A stretch of 64,000 nt of DNA from positions 44,309 to 108,308 of the forward strand of contig JAFXZJ010000054.1 in NCBI GenBank assembly GCA_017541305.1, read 5' to 3'. Source of the stretch: Clostridia bacterium. Its GTDB lineage: Bacteria; Bacillota; Clostridia; Christensenellales; CAG-138. Each line of letters starts with the position of its first letter. Positions within the stretch are counted from its first letter, which is position 1. Positions 25,294-34,976 of this stretch are shown here, in pieces. The notes under the pieces are model-generated. The model saw only the letters and a list, made by a program, of their open reading frames with translations, made no database searches and was not told the DNA's origin. The translations under genes and the position numbers were made by a program.

Positions 25294-26451
25294 ATGAGCA
25301 AAGAAAAGACCAAGGCTCCCGCGATACGCCGCTGTTCGGTGGGCGGTCAGGCCGTCATGGAGGGCGTCATGATGAAGTCCGACGTGGGCATAGCGATGGC
25401 CGTGCGCCGTCCGGACGGGAGCATTGTAAAGAGCTATGAAAAATTCGTTTCCAAGGCGCAGAAGGGCACCTTCTGGGGCCTGCCCGTGATAAGGGGCGTC
25501 GTTGCTTTCGTCGAGAGTCTGAAGACCGGCATGGGCACCACCACGAAATCCGCCGAGCTGCTTGGCGAAAGCTTTCAGGAGGAGCCCTCGAAATTCGAAA
25601 AATGGCTTGCCGACAAGCTGCATATCGACATAATGAGCGCCGTGATGGGCGTTGCGATAGTGCTGGGCGTGGCGCTGGCCGTGGGCCTGTTCATGTTCCT
25701 CCCCCAGCTTATATCCTCGCTGATATTCGGCAAGGCCGCCGCAGGCGAGGACGCCAATTACGTGTGGCGCTCGCTGGTCGAGGGCGGGCTGAGGCTTGCG
25801 ATCTATATAGGCTATCTGTTCCTTGTTTCGGCCATTAAGGACATCCGCCGCGTATTCATGTATCACGGCGCCGAGCACAAGACGATCGCCTGCTATGAGG
25901 CGGGCGTTGACGAGCTGACCCCCGAAAACGCCAAGAAATACACCCGCCTGCATCCCCGCTGCGGCACGAACTATCTGTTCCTGGTGATGGCGATATCGAT
26001 CATCACGCTGACCGTAGTGGATATAGTGATGCACGCGCTGGGCTTCCCGCCCGCCGATATGGGCAGGGTGCCCGCCTTCCTCATAAGGTTCGGCGTGCGC
26101 ATACTCTTCCTGCCTATAATCGCCGGCCTGTCATATGAGGTGCTGCGCGGCGCCGCCAAGCACGACAACTGGTTCACCAAGATAATCCGCGCCCCCGGAA
26201 TGGCGCTGCAGTTCATCACCACCCGCGAGCCCGAGCTTGATATGCTCGAGGTCGCCATATACTCCTTCTACCTTGCAATGGGCGAAAAGAACCCGCTTGA
26301 GGAGAAGAAGAAGGCCGAGGAGGCCGAGCGCAGGCGTCTTGAAGAGGAGGCGAAGGCCGCCGAGGAAGCGGCGAATGCCGAAGCTGCCGGGGAGCCCGAA
26401 GAAGCGCCCTGCGAAAAAACCGAACGCGAGCCCGGAGCCGGGGAAGAATGA
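25294..26451 (+). CDS. DUF1385 family membrane protein
   Basis: A 385-residue protein. The N-terminus RRCSVGGQAVMEGVMMKS and AMAVRRPDGSIV are the signature of DUF1385. About four transmembrane helices lie between residues 110 and 280, with the conserved YHGAEHKTIACYEAG and HPRCGTNYLF segments (Cys/His-rich, metal site possible). The last ~55 residues are a charged Glu/Ala/Lys tail not typical of the core. In Bacillota this gene usually stands just before prmC-prfA, as here. Biochemical role unknown. Confidence 0.88.
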   Translation: MSKEKTKAPAIRRCSVGGQAVMEGVMMKSDVGIAMAVRRPDGSIVKSYEKFVSKAQKGTFWGLPVIRGVVAFVESLKTGMGTTTKSAELLGESFQEEPSKFEKWLADKLHIDIMSAVMGVAIVLGVALAVGLFMFLPQLISSLIFGKAAAGEDANYVWRSLVEGGLRLAIYIGYLFLVSAIKDIRRVFMYHGAEHKTIACYEAGVDELTPENAKKYTRLHPRCGTNYLFLVMAISIITLTVVDIVMHALGFPPADMGRVPAFLIRFGVRILFLPIIAGLSYEVLRGAAKHDNWFTKIIRAPGMALQFITTREPELDMLEVAIYSFYLAMGEKNPLEEKKKAEEAERRRLEEEAKAAEEAANAEAAGEPEEAPCEKTEREPGAGEE

Positions 26452-27272
26452 CGGTACGCGAAGCGCTTGCATATGCCGCGGAAAGGCTTTCGTCCGTTAC
26501 CGACGAGGCGGGGACGGAAGCCCGTCTTTTGCTTGCCGAGCTGACGGGGCTTTCCCCATCGGCGCTGCGGCTGAGCGGCGATACGCTTGATGAAGCCGCG
26601 TTTGTGAAGCTGGAGGGCTTCATAAAAAGGCGGCTTTTACGCGAGCCCCTTCAATACGTACTGGGCGAATGGTATTTCATGGGCCTGCCCTTTTGCGTAT
26701 CCCCCGCCGCCCTGATACCGCGGCAGGATACCGAGACCCTTTGCGAGGAGGCGCTGCGCCTTGCCGCGGAGCGCGCGTATGCTTCCGCGCTGGATATATG
26801 CACCGGCACGGGCTGCATTGCGATATCGCTAAAAAAGCTTGCGGCCGGAAGCATTTCGGTCGAGGCTTCGGATATCTCGCCCGACGCGCTTGCGCTTGCC
26901 CGCCGCAACGCGGAGAAAAACGGGGCGGAGATAGTATTTCGCCTTGCGGATCTTTTCGAAGGCGCGGGAAGCTATGATCTGATCACCGCCAACCCCCCCT
27001 ATATATGCGACGCGGATATGGCTTGCCTGCAGGAGGAGGTGCGCTTTGAGCCGGCGCTTGCGCTTGCGGGCGGCCACGACGGGCTGGATATTTACCGCAG
27101 GATCGCGAAGGAAGCTCCCGCGCACGTCAAAAAAGGCGGCGCGCTGATAACGGAGGTCGGGATGGGTCAGGCCGAGGCCGTCGCCGCAATGTTTCCCGAT
27201 AATCGGGTAAGAATAATTAAGGATCCCGGCGGCGTTGACCGCGTCGTCGCAATTGATTTCCGATATGCTTGA
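26448..27272 (+). CDS. prmC: Release factor glutamine methyltransferase
   Basis: A 274-residue AdoMet enzyme that methylates the GGQ glutamine of release factors. It has an N-terminal helical domain (1-~75), then the methyltransferase core with [11 protein letters not shown] (AdoMet loop) and the catalytic NPPY at Asn182. It overlaps the DUF1385 stop by ATGA and the prfA start by 8 bases, so the modifying enzyme and its substrate are co-translated. Confidence 0.94.
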   Translation: MTVREALAYAAERLSSVTDEAGTEARLLLAELTGLSPSALRLSGDTLDEAAFVKLEGFIKRRLLREPLQYVLGEWYFMGLPFCVSPAALIPRQDTETLCEEALRLAAERAYASALDICTGTGCIAISLKKLAAGSISVEASDISPDALALARRNAEKNGAEIVFRLADLFEGAGSYDLITANPPYICDADMACLQEEVRFEPALALAGGHDGLDIYRRIAKEAPAHVKKGGALITEVGMGQAEAVAAMFPDNRVRIIKDPGGVDRVVAIDFRYA

Positions 27273-28335
27273 AAAGCTTGCCAAAATGAAGGAACGGTAT
27301 GAGGAGCTGGGAGCAAAGCTTTCGGATCCCGCCGTGATATCCGATCAGAACACGTTTCGGGAGCTCGCCAGGGAGCATTCGTCCCTGGGCGAGATAGTTT
27401 CCGTTTACGAGGAATACAGGTCCGCGCTCGATTCGGCGGCGGACTGCCGCGCAATGCTTGAGGAGGAAAGCGACGCCGAGCTTCGCGAGCTTGCCCACGA
27501 GGAGATACGCGCGGCGGAGGAAAGGGCGGCAAAGCTGGAGGAGGAGCTTAAGGTGATGCTCCTGCCCAAGGACCCGAACGACGAGCGCAACGTGATAATC
27601 GAGATCCGTGCGGGCATAGGCGGGGACGAGGCGGCGCTCTTCGGCGCGGTGCTTTTCCGCATGTATTCCCGCTATGCCGAACGCCACGGCTTTAAGCTGG
27701 AGATGATCGACATGAACGACACCGAGATAGGCGGCATCAAGGAGGCCGTGTTCCAGATAAACGGCAAAAACGCCTATTCGCGCATGAAATTCGAGAGCGG
27801 CGTGCACCGCGTGCAGCGCGTGCCCGAGACGGAATCACAGGGGCGCATACACACGAGCGCGGCGACCGTGGCCGTGCTGCCCGAGGCCGAGGACGTGGAC
27901 GTTACCATAGACCCCAACGACATTCGCGTGGACACCTATCGTTCGAGCGGCGCGGGCGGTCAGCACGTGAACAAGACCTCCTCCGCCATACGCATAACGC
28001 ATATGCCCACCGGGATAGTCGTGCAGAGCCAGGACGAACGAAGCCAGATACAGAACCGCGAAAAGGCGATGCGCGTGCTGAAAAGCCGCCTTTACGAGCT
28101 GTATTCCGCTCAGGCGCATGACGCAGAGGCGGAGGCGAGGAGAGCGATGGTGGGCTCGGGCGACCGCTCCGCGAAGATAAGGACTTACAATTTCCCCCAG
28201 AGCCGCGTGACCGATCACCGGATAGGCCTTACGCTCTATAAGCTCGAGGCTTTCATCGACGGCGACATGGATGAGATGATCGACGCGCTTATACTCGACG
28301 AGAGAATGAAGCTGCTGCAGTGGGAGAACGGCTGA
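27265..28335 (+). CDS. prfA: Peptide chain release factor 1
   Basis: A 356-residue class I release factor reading UAA/UAG. The GGQ loop ([18 protein letters not shown], Gly231-Gln233) is intact, and [18 protein letters not shown] contains the stop-codon-reading PxT-type region of RF1. The ATG at 27265 gives the family's usual length; an upstream in-frame start would overlap prmC by 38 bases. Confidence 0.95.
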   Translation: MLEKLAKMKERYEELGAKLSDPAVISDQNTFRELAREHSSLGEIVSVYEEYRSALDSAADCRAMLEEESDAELRELAHEEIRAAEERAAKLEEELKVMLLPKDPNDERNVIIEIRAGIGGDEAALFGAVLFRMYSRYAERHGFKLEMIDMNDTEIGGIKEAVFQINGKNAYSRMKFESGVHRVQRVPETESQGRIHTSAATVAVLPEAEDVDVTIDPNDIRVDTYRSSGAGGQHVNKTSSAIRITHMPTGIVVQSQDERSQIQNREKAMRVLKSRLYELYSAQAHDAEAEARRAMVGSGDRSAKIRTYNFPQSRVTDHRIGLTLYKLEAFIDGDMDEMIDALILDERMKLLQWENG

Positions 28336-28418
28336 TAAGAAACGCCCCCGCACAGCAGACAATGCGCGGAGCGTGTCAAGCGCAAATATTTTAGCCCTTG
28401 CCATTTTTTATAAAACGT

Positions 28419-28448
28419 TTGATTTCTTGTGTAGGATTATGATATACT
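28419..28448 (+). promoter_or_regulatory. Promoter of the low-GC NlpC/P60-like gene
   Basis: TTGATT, 18-base spacer, TATACT. A leader of about 110 AT-rich bases follows before the ACGGAGG site and ATG. No riboswitch fold was recognised in it. Confidence 0.6.
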
Positions 28449-28568
28449 ATATGCAGATAAGCATATTGCTATCGTATCAACATACGTATATGGGGTGATA
28501 AAAGATACATGGTTGGTTTGTCTTTGGCAATCTAAAAAAAACAGCACGTATAATTCACGGAGGTTATT

Positions 28569-30464
28569 ATGAAAAAAACAATTTCAGTTTTGTTGTCTCT
28601 CGTATTGCTTTTGTCGGTGCTTGTAAGCGTGGAAGCGTCATCAGTAAAAAAAACGCAATACACTGCTGATGCGTTTGAGGATGCTACGATTCTAAAGTTT
28701 TTCCCCTCAGTTGAAGGTACTGAAAGTATCGGCTACTCCGCAAAAGATGACTGGTCTTCGGGTCCAGAAGCCTTTATGGTAGAAGATGGCGAGATCTGCG
28801 TCCTGGATTCTGTTAATAGTCGAATAATAGTTGCAAAAAACGATCTCGTTGAATATGTATATCTAAGCGAGTGCATTTACCCTGTTTATTTTTGCAAGGT
28901 AAACGGCACTTTTTATGTTATTGACTATGAAGGAAGCTTTATCCGCGGTTATTCTTCTAATTATAATTCAGTTGAAGAGATACCATTCCCTGATAAAATC
29001 TGCTATCAAGAAATCTACCAGTTATCATGTATTGACGATTCAATACAGCTGATAACAGATAAATTATGCGTATATAGATTCGATAGTAAAAGTCGTTGTT
29101 GGATAAAAACGGGGACAATCAAAGCAGACAACGATTTCGGATCAATAAAGTCTTATACTATAAACGGAACTACCATATCTATTGAAACAGGTGAAAACAC
29201 TTCCTCGCAATTGATAAAGATAGACTCCGATTATTTATGGACTGACGTTTATGAGTTTGTCCCTTATTATCCAATAATTGAAACTGAGTATACATTAAGG
29301 AAATTTGACTTGAATGGAAAACTGATAGGCTGCACTTTATTAAATTTGAAAGAGGCTTTCAGCATTCCTCAGTCCCCCTTTTATATCAGCAATAATAATG
29401 AAGCGTATGCTATGGTTTGCCTTTCTGATGGTGTTTATATAACAAAGCCTAACATTCGACCCAGCTACAATTCTCACATGAATGAATTGACTCAATTAGC
29501 AAAAACATTAACAAAAGTGCATACTGAGGCAGAAACAAAAGCTTTGTCTGCACTAACAAGTAAAACGCGAAGCGAAGTTAACCAACGTGCTATCAATTCT
29601 TACAACAAATCCTGGTATATTGTTCATTCTGGGAATACGACCGCGCCGAGTGGCGCTACCTTGCCAACTTACATAGTCGATGCTAACCTTAATGATCACA
29701 TGAATGGTATTCCTTATTGTTGGGGGCATTATTTTGGCAGCCTTTCAACCTTTGAATCTCAGATTGCAAATGGGTATGCTGCCGGTAATACAGCCCACAC
29801 TTCTGTTTCAAATACTACTGGTTTGGATTGTTCAGGCTACGCAAGTTATCTGTATTTGCTCGGTACGCACCGCAGCACTAAGTATTTTTACAACAATGGT
29901 TACTGGATAAACGGTAGTAGTTCTAATAGTAAATACTCCTGTAGCGTATCAAATCTAAAATACATGGATTACATGGTCAAGTATTCTGAAGGCTCTTCGA
30001 ATAATCATGTTGTCGTTTTCTTTAGTCGTAACGCGTACACTGGTAAATTCAGTATCTATGAGTCAACTACAAACAATTCTATTGAAAAAACTACTTATAG
30101 GAATGTATCAACCTCATATTTACAGAATTACTACCTCAAGACCCCTTATTTATGTGGTGGAACCTCGTCTTGTAATATGGAATATCATTACAATTCTACA
30201 AAGCACTGGAGGATGTGTTCCTTGGGTTGTGGTGAAACAACAAGCAAAGTATCGCACGACATGAATTATCAACATAACAATATCTACCATTGGGGAACTT
30301 GCTTATCCAATTGTGGTTACGAAACAGGAATGCAGCCCCATAATTGGGTTCAGTCATCGTCAAATTACGTTTGTTCTGTTTGCGGAGCTGTGTTTAATAT
30401 GCGCAGTCCATTGCATATGGCAGATATACTGAACAATAAGATCACCACGGGAGGCGCTTCATGA
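28569..30464 (+). CDS. Secreted protein: propeller-like N-terminus, NlpC/P60-like domain, Cys/His repeats
   Basis: A 631-residue exported protein with a cleavable signal (cleavage likely after VSVEA, ~24). Residues ~50-310 look like a beta-propeller and end with the string ITKPNIRPS, shared with the 33,853 lipoprotein. Residues ~370-530 resemble an NlpC/P60 cysteine peptidase: Cys421 (GLDCSGYASYLY), His480 (NNHVVVFF) and Glu498 (IYEST). The C-terminal ~100 residues hold repeats of the type YH-x-N-x(4)-HW-x-(M/T)C-x(3)-CG followed by HDM/HNW, possibly metal-binding. Base composition is markedly AT-rich relative to all neighbours, suggesting acquisition. It overlaps the next gene by ATGA. Cell-wall peptide cleavage is inferred, not shown. 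Confidence 0.7.
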   Translation: MKKTISVLLSLVLLLSVLVSVEASSVKKTQYTADAFEDATILKFFPSVEGTESIGYSAKDDWSSGPEAFMVEDGEICVLDSVNSRIIVAKNDLVEYVYLSECIYPVYFCKVNGTFYVIDYEGSFIRGYSSNYNSVEEIPFPDKICYQEIYQLSCIDDSIQLITDKLCVYRFDSKSRCWIKTGTIKADNDFGSIKSYTINGTTISIETGENTSSQLIKIDSDYLWTDVYEFVPYYPIIETEYTLRKFDLNGKLIGCTLLNLKEAFSIPQSPFYISNNNEAYAMVCLSDGVYITKPNIRPSYNSHMNELTQLAKTLTKVHTEAETKALSALTSKTRSEVNQRAINSYNKSWYIVHSGNTTAPSGATLPTYIVDANLNDHMNGIPYCWGHYFGSLSTFESQIANGYAAGNTAHTSVSNTTGLDCSGYASYLYLLGTHRSTKYFYNNGYWINGSSSNSKYSCSVSNLKYMDYMVKYSEGSSNNHVVVFFSRNAYTGKFSIYESTTNNSIEKTTYRNVSTSYLQNYYLKTPYLCGGTSSCNMEYHYNSTKHWRMCSLGCGETTSKVSHDMNYQHNNIYHWGTCLSNCGYETGMQPHNWVQSSSNYVCSVCGAVFNMRSPLHMADILNNKITTGGAS

Positions 30465-31522
30465 AACACGCATTGATTAAACCGGCATTGTTACTGCTCG
30501 CGCTGGCGCTTGCCTTCACAGCCTGCACCGAAGCGGGAAAACCCGATCCCGCCAACACAGCCGCGCCGAATTCCGACTCCGCGGATCGTTCCTCCGCGCC
30601 CGATGCCTCAGCGACGGACGCGCCCATCGAAACCTTGCCCGTAAACGACGCCGGCGTTCCCGTTTTCGAGGTCTCCGATTTCGGTGAATGCGCGGAGCTG
30701 ATCGCGCGCATAGTGCCGGACGACGGAGAAAACGACCTGCACTACGCGCATTTCAACGCCGACGGCTCCGGCTATGAGGGCGGGCCGGTCAGCTTCTTCG
30801 TCTCCGAAGGAAAGCTGTTCCTGCGCGATCCTTACGACGCTTTATTCAGCTCCGTATTCGTATATGACCTTGAAACCGGGGAAGGAAGCCGTCTGTTCGA
30901 CCACCCCTGTGAGGAGGACAGGTTCGCTCCCTTTGCGGAAGCGGGCGGGCTGATCATCACCAACAACGCGATATTCGATCCCGTATCCGGTGAAAGCGTT
31001 AAGGCGGAGCCCGTGTTCCCCTCGGAGGATATCATCTCGATGTACGTTACCGACGAGGGCGTATTCCAGCTTGCCGCAAACGGCGGTTACTATATCAGCC
31101 GCCTTGAATACGATCCCGCAAACCTTTCCGGAAGCGCCCCCAAATGGTCTTCCCCCGAAGCGGCGGGCAGTATCGAATTGAAGGAGGATCCTCCCGAAAC
31201 GCTCTTCACCGCAGAAGGCGCCGAAGCAGGCATCACTTCGATCTATTTTTCCTCGTACATGGGCGAATGCCCTGACGGAGCGCGCTGCTTTAAGGCGGAG
31301 CTTTCCGAGATACCCGATAAACAGTCCGTTCAGGGCGAGCATACCGAGCTGCTGTTCCTGAAATTTGACTCAGCCGGGAACTTTGTCCGCGCGGTATCCC
31401 CCGAAAAGGGCTATGACGCGCTATACGGGGGCTGCGAGGCCTATTACCTCGGCGCGGACGGATACATCTGCATTATGATGGGCTTCCCCGACGCCCTGGA
31501 GGTTTACAGGATCGGGCTATAA
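30461..31522 (+). CDS. Propeller-like lipoprotein
   Basis: A 353-residue lipoprotein: signal with lipobox AFTAC (Cys22), then a Ser/Ala/Asp-rich spacer to ~65, then repeats of 'value then display' strands (GKLFLRDPYDALFSSVFVYD, LETGEGSRLFD) suggesting a beta-propeller. Its GC content matches the genome, unlike the AT-rich gene with which it overlaps by 4 bases. It probably works with the upstream hydrolase-like protein at the cell surface. Function unknown. Confidence 0.65.
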   Translation: MKHALIKPALLLLALALAFTACTEAGKPDPANTAAPNSDSADRSSAPDASATDAPIETLPVNDAGVPVFEVSDFGECAELIARIVPDDGENDLHYAHFNADGSGYEGGPVSFFVSEGKLFLRDPYDALFSSVFVYDLETGEGSRLFDHPCEEDRFAPFAEAGGLIITNNAIFDPVSGESVKAEPVFPSEDIISMYVTDEGVFQLAANGGYYISRLEYDPANLSGSAPKWSSPEAAGSIELKEDPPETLFTAEGAEAGITSIYFSSYMGECPDGARCFKAELSEIPDKQSVQGEHTELLFLKFDSAGNFVRAVSPEKGYDALYGGCEAYYLGADGYICIMMGFPDALEVYRIGL

Positions 31523-31560
31523 ACTATCCCCCACGAGGGGGAAAAGGATGAACCAAACGG

Positions 31561-32601
31561 ATGGAAACGGAGATTTTCAACGCAAAAACACAGAAGGAAA
31601 ACGGCACTCAGTACGCCGGGCGGGTGATCCGCCAGGGCGGGCTTGTCGCGTTCCCGACCGAGACGGTCTACGGGCTGGGCGCGAACGGGCTTGACGGCGA
31701 GGCCGTTAAAAGAATATTCGAGGCCAAGGGGCGTCCCGCGGACAATCCACTGATACTGCACATAGCCAAAAAATCCGACGTGAAGGAGCTTTGGAGCCAC
31801 GTGCCCGACAACGCAAAGCGCCTGATGGACGCTTTTTGGCCCGGGCCGCTTACGCTGATATTCGTAAAGAGCGATATAGTGCCCGACGAGGTAACGGCGG
31901 GGCTTTCCACCGTTGCCGTGCGCATGCCCGAGCACAGGACCGCGCTGGCGCTGATAAGGGCGGCGGGCGTGCCCATTGCCGCGCCCTCGGCCAATATTTC
32001 CGGGCGGCCTTCGCCCACCACGGCGGAGCACGTAGCCGCCGACATGGACGGGCGCATAGACGTGATACTTGACGGCGGCCCCTGCGAAGTGGGCGTCGAA
32101 TCGACGGTGCTCACCCTTGTGGGTAAGCCGACTATACTCCGTCCCGGCGGCATCACGCGGGAGATGCTGGAGCAGGTGATAGGCGAGGTGGAGGTTTCCC
32201 CTGCGGTGCTGCATCCGCTTGCCGAAGGCGAGCCCGCGCCGTCACCCGGCATGAAGCACAAGCATTACGCTCCCGACGCCGAGGTGATAGTGGCGGTCGG
32301 CTCACCGCGCAGGGCGGCATCGATCATATGCCGCGAATACGAGATTGAGGAAGCCATGGGAAGGACCTGCGTGGTGCTGGGCACCGAGCAAACTCGGGCT
32401 TGTTATCGCGGGATGAACTATGATATAATAGGTGACAGGGATGAACCCGCAACGCTCTGCGCGGAGCTTTTCTCCGCCCTGAGGCGCTGGTCGGGCAAGG
32501 TGGACGTGATATTCGCCGAGGGCATTTCCGAAGCGGATCAGGGCCTTGCCTATATGAACAGGCTTTTGAGGGCCTCGGGTTTCACCGTGCTGGACAAATA
32601 A
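31561..32601 (+). CDS. ywlC: L-threonylcarbamoyladenylate synthase (Sua5/YwlC type)
   Basis: A 346-residue protein with the N-terminal YrdC-like domain ([33 protein letters not shown]) and the C-terminal Sua5 domain joined by a [15 protein letters not shown] linker. It makes threonylcarbamoyl-AMP for t6A modification of ANN-decoding tRNAs. The ATG at 31561 follows AAAAGGATG. In Bacillota it usually follows prfA-prmC; here it is displaced from them by the two genes at 28,569-31,522. Confidence 0.93.
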   Translation: METEIFNAKTQKENGTQYAGRVIRQGGLVAFPTETVYGLGANGLDGEAVKRIFEAKGRPADNPLILHIAKKSDVKELWSHVPDNAKRLMDAFWPGPLTLIFVKSDIVPDEVTAGLSTVAVRMPEHRTALALIRAAGVPIAAPSANISGRPSPTTAEHVAADMDGRIDVILDGGPCEVGVESTVLTLVGKPTILRPGGITREMLEQVIGEVEVSPAVLHPLAEGEPAPSPGMKHKHYAPDAEVIVAVGSPRRAASIICREYEIEEAMGRTCVVLGTEQTRACYRGMNYDIIGDRDEPATLCAELFSALRRWSGKVDVIFAEGISEADQGLAYMNRLLRASGFTVLDK

Positions 32602-32619
32602 AACAAAGGGGATCACGTT

Positions 32620-33063
32620 ATGAAAATTGCCATCTGCAGCGATCACGGCGGGTTCGAGCTGAAGATGAGGCTCATACCCTTTATAGAAGCCCTCGGCCAC
32701 GAGGTGAGCGACTTAGGCTGTTATTCCGAAGCCTCCGTCGACTACCCGGATATGGCCTTTCCCGCCGCGGAAGCCGTTGCGCGGGGCGAATACGAGCGCG
32801 GCATAGCCATATGCGGCACGGGGATAGGCGTTTCGATCTGCTGCAACAAGGTGCGCGGCATACGCTGCGCGCTCTGCGGCGATGTGCTTTCCGCCGAGCT
32901 TACAAGGCGTCACAACGATTCCAACATGCTTGCCATGGGCGGGCGCATAATAGGCGCCGAGACCGCAAAGGCCATCGTGAAGACCTGGCTGGGAACGGAT
33001 TTCGAAGGCGGCAGGCACGAAAACCGCATTGCGAAAATAACGGCCTACGAAGCCGAAAAATAG
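32620..33063 (+). CDS. rpiB: Ribose-5-phosphate isomerase B
   Basis: A 147-residue RpiB-type isomerase interconverting ribose-5-phosphate and ribulose-5-phosphate. [10 protein letters not shown] at the N-terminus and [18 protein letters not shown] with its catalytic Cys are diagnostic, as is [14 protein letters not shown]. It lies 18 bases behind the Sua5 gene and 14 before upp, forming a compact operon. Confidence 0.94.
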   Translation: MKIAICSDHGGFELKMRLIPFIEALGHEVSDLGCYSEASVDYPDMAFPAAEAVARGEYERGIAICGTGIGVSICCNKVRGIRCALCGDVLSAELTRRHNDSNMLAMGGRIIGAETAKAIVKTWLGTDFEGGRHENRIAKITAYEAEK

Positions 33064-33077
33064 GAAAGGAAGCCACC

Positions 33078-33716
33078 ATGAGCGAATTCAAGAACGTAAC
33101 CGTAATCGACCATCCTCTTGTGCAGCACAAGCTTGCGCTGCTTCGCGACAAGAACACCGGCACAAAGGATTTCCGCAACCTCCTTTCGGAGCTTTCCGCG
33201 CTCATGGCATATGAAGTCACGCGCGATCTGCCCCTTGACGAGATCAGGATCGAAACCCCCATCGCCGCGACGACCGCGAAAATGCTGATAAACTGCAAGG
33301 TTGCCGTGGTGCCGATACTGCGCGCGGGCCTTGGCATGACCGACGGCATTATGAACCTTATCCCCACCGCCAAGATGGGCCACATAGGCCTCTTCCGCGA
33401 TCCCGAAACGCTGAATCCCGTTACCTATTACTGCAAGCTGCCCGCCGATATCGAGGATCGTGAAGTCATAATAGTCGATCCCATGCTGGCGACCGGCGGC
33501 TCCGCGTGCGAGGCGATACGCAAGATAAAGGAGACCGGCTGCAGGTCCGTCCGCCTTATGAACCTGGTATCGGTGCCCGAGGGAATCAAGGCCGTGCAGG
33601 AGGCGCACCCCGACGTGCACATTTACGTTGCCGCGATAGACGATCACCTCAACGAGCACGGCTATATCGTGCCCGGCCTGGGCGATGCGGGCGACCGAAT
33701 CTTCGGAACCATGTAA
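33078..33716 (+). CDS. upp: Uracil phosphoribosyltransferase
   Basis: A 212-residue enzyme making UMP from uracil and PRPP. The PRPP-binding loop [18 protein letters not shown] and the uracil-binding [10 protein letters not shown] near the C-terminus are intact, with [15 protein letters not shown] in the middle. The ATG at 33078 follows GGAAAGGA. Last gene of the ywlC-rpiB-upp unit, followed by a strong terminator. Confidence 0.96.
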   Translation: MSEFKNVTVIDHPLVQHKLALLRDKNTGTKDFRNLLSELSALMAYEVTRDLPLDEIRIETPIAATTAKMLINCKVAVVPILRAGLGMTDGIMNLIPTAKMGHIGLFRDPETLNPVTYYCKLPADIEDREVIIVDPMLATGGSACEAIRKIKETGCRSVRLMNLVSVPEGIKAVQEAHPDVHIYVAAIDDHLNEHGYIVPGLGDAGDRIFGTM

Positions 33717-33731
33717 ACCAAACACGGCATA

Positions 33732-33761
33732 CGCGCGGGACTTTCGTCCCGCGCGTTTTTT
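33732..33761 (+). terminator. Terminator after upp
   Basis: CGCGCGGGAC pairs perfectly with GTCCCGCGCG around TTTC, followed by TTTTTT. Confidence 0.95.
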
Positions 33762-33852
33762 GTCCTCTGCAAATATATATTATCACGCGGGCGTTACTTT
33801 CCCTCCCCGTTTTGCGTCATATAGAGCAGAAGAGCATTATTGGAGGTCCCGT

Positions 33853-34869
33853 ATGAAAACCCGTTCCGTGAAGATAACAGGCGCGATACTGAGCCTGTGT
33901 CTTATATTCACCTCCTTCGCGGCCTGCGGTTCGCCCGTATCCGACACATCCGACCCGTTGCCGGAGCATTACGGAAGCGCGCTTTGGGACGCGGAGGAGA
34001 TTTTTACGCACCCCTCATATTCATTTTCCGCGGACGATACCGAACCGGAGCCCGACTCCTCGCTTATATTGCCGCGCTGCGCCGCCGTAAACGGAAACGA
34101 CGTGTACGTATTCGATTCTGTATCGGAGCGCCTGGCCGTTTTTCGGGACGGCAGGCTTTCGTATAAAACCGAGGGCTGGAGCGATACGGATACAATGTGC
34201 GTTCACGGAGGAAAGCTCTATGCCTTTGACCGTTGGGAAAACAGCATACGCGTTTACGATCTTGACGGCGATCCCGCGGGGGCGCTCACTATCGAAGGCC
34301 TGACAGGCCTTAACGTATTCAGATTCGACGGGCCGCCCGCTTACGCGCAGACAACGCTTTTTTCAGACGGTACGGAGCTGAAATTAATGAACGATTCGGG
34401 AGATATCTTCCGGTTTGATTTTGAACGGGACATGTGGCTGAAAGCCTTTTCGGTCTCGGTCGAAAACATTTACGGAAGCAAAAAGACAGTTGTCGCGGGC
34501 GATCTGAGGTTCAAGCTGATGTTAGGTAAAAATACCGAGGTCATGTATTACCGCAATACCGCCGATACAGTGACGGTTGGAGTCAAAAGATACGATCGTC
34601 AGGGTTCCCTGTCATACGATTATTCACTGCGCGTCTATGATATTTCGGGCGAGCTCATATCCTGCACAACGCTTTGCAGATACGATGAAGCGGCAGTTGA
34701 TGCCGCCCTCGAAAGCGGCGATCTCAGCGGGATACACGGTGCCGAAGTCTATATCGACTCAAACGGCGAACCGTACGCGCTCATATTTGAAAACGGCATC
34801 TTTCGCGTCACAAAGCCCAATATGCGGCCGTCACTTGAGTACACGGAGCAGGCTGCTCCATCGCCCTGA
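33853..34869 (+). CDS. Propeller-like lipoprotein related to the 28,569 N-terminus
   Basis: A 338-residue lipoprotein: signal with lipobox SFAAC (Cys24), then about 300 residues of repeated beta strands (NDVYVFDSVSERLAVFRDG, GKLYAFDRWENSIRVYDLDG). The layout and the C-terminal phrase FRVTKPNMRPS match the N-terminal domain of the 28,569 protein (YITKPNIRPS), but it lacks the NlpC/P60-like and Cys/His parts. The ATG at 33853 follows TGGAGG; a longer in-frame start would run through the upp terminator. Function unknown. Confidence 0.7.
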   Translation: MKTRSVKITGAILSLCLIFTSFAACGSPVSDTSDPLPEHYGSALWDAEEIFTHPSYSFSADDTEPEPDSSLILPRCAAVNGNDVYVFDSVSERLAVFRDGRLSYKTEGWSDTDTMCVHGGKLYAFDRWENSIRVYDLDGDPAGALTIEGLTGLNVFRFDGPPAYAQTTLFSDGTELKLMNDSGDIFRFDFERDMWLKAFSVSVENIYGSKKTVVAGDLRFKLMLGKNTEVMYYRNTADTVTVGVKRYDRQGSLSYDYSLRVYDISGELISCTTLCRYDEAAVDAALESGDLSGIHGAEVYIDSNGEPYALIFENGIFRVTKPNMRPSLEYTEQAAPSP

Positions 34870-34911
34870 TCCCGCTGCAAGGCATGCTGTGGTAAAGCAG
34901 GAACATACTGT

Positions 34912-34962
34912 AAAAAAGACCGTATGCCCGCTGTAAAGCGAGCCTGCGGTCTTGCTTTTTTA
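34912..34962. terminator. Bidirectional terminator between convergent lipoprotein genes
   Basis: AAAAAAGACCG and CGGTCTT-GC-TTTTTT form an A/T-tailed stem usable from both strands. Confidence 0.85.
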
Positions 34963-34976
34963 AAGGACTGTTTGAG

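Noticed and set aside
28449-28568. Riboswitch or attenuator in the long leader of the NlpC/P60-like gene
   Set aside because: No recognised aptamer motif and no paired terminator; a TATAAT at 28,549 is too close to the ribosome site to be a useful promoter.
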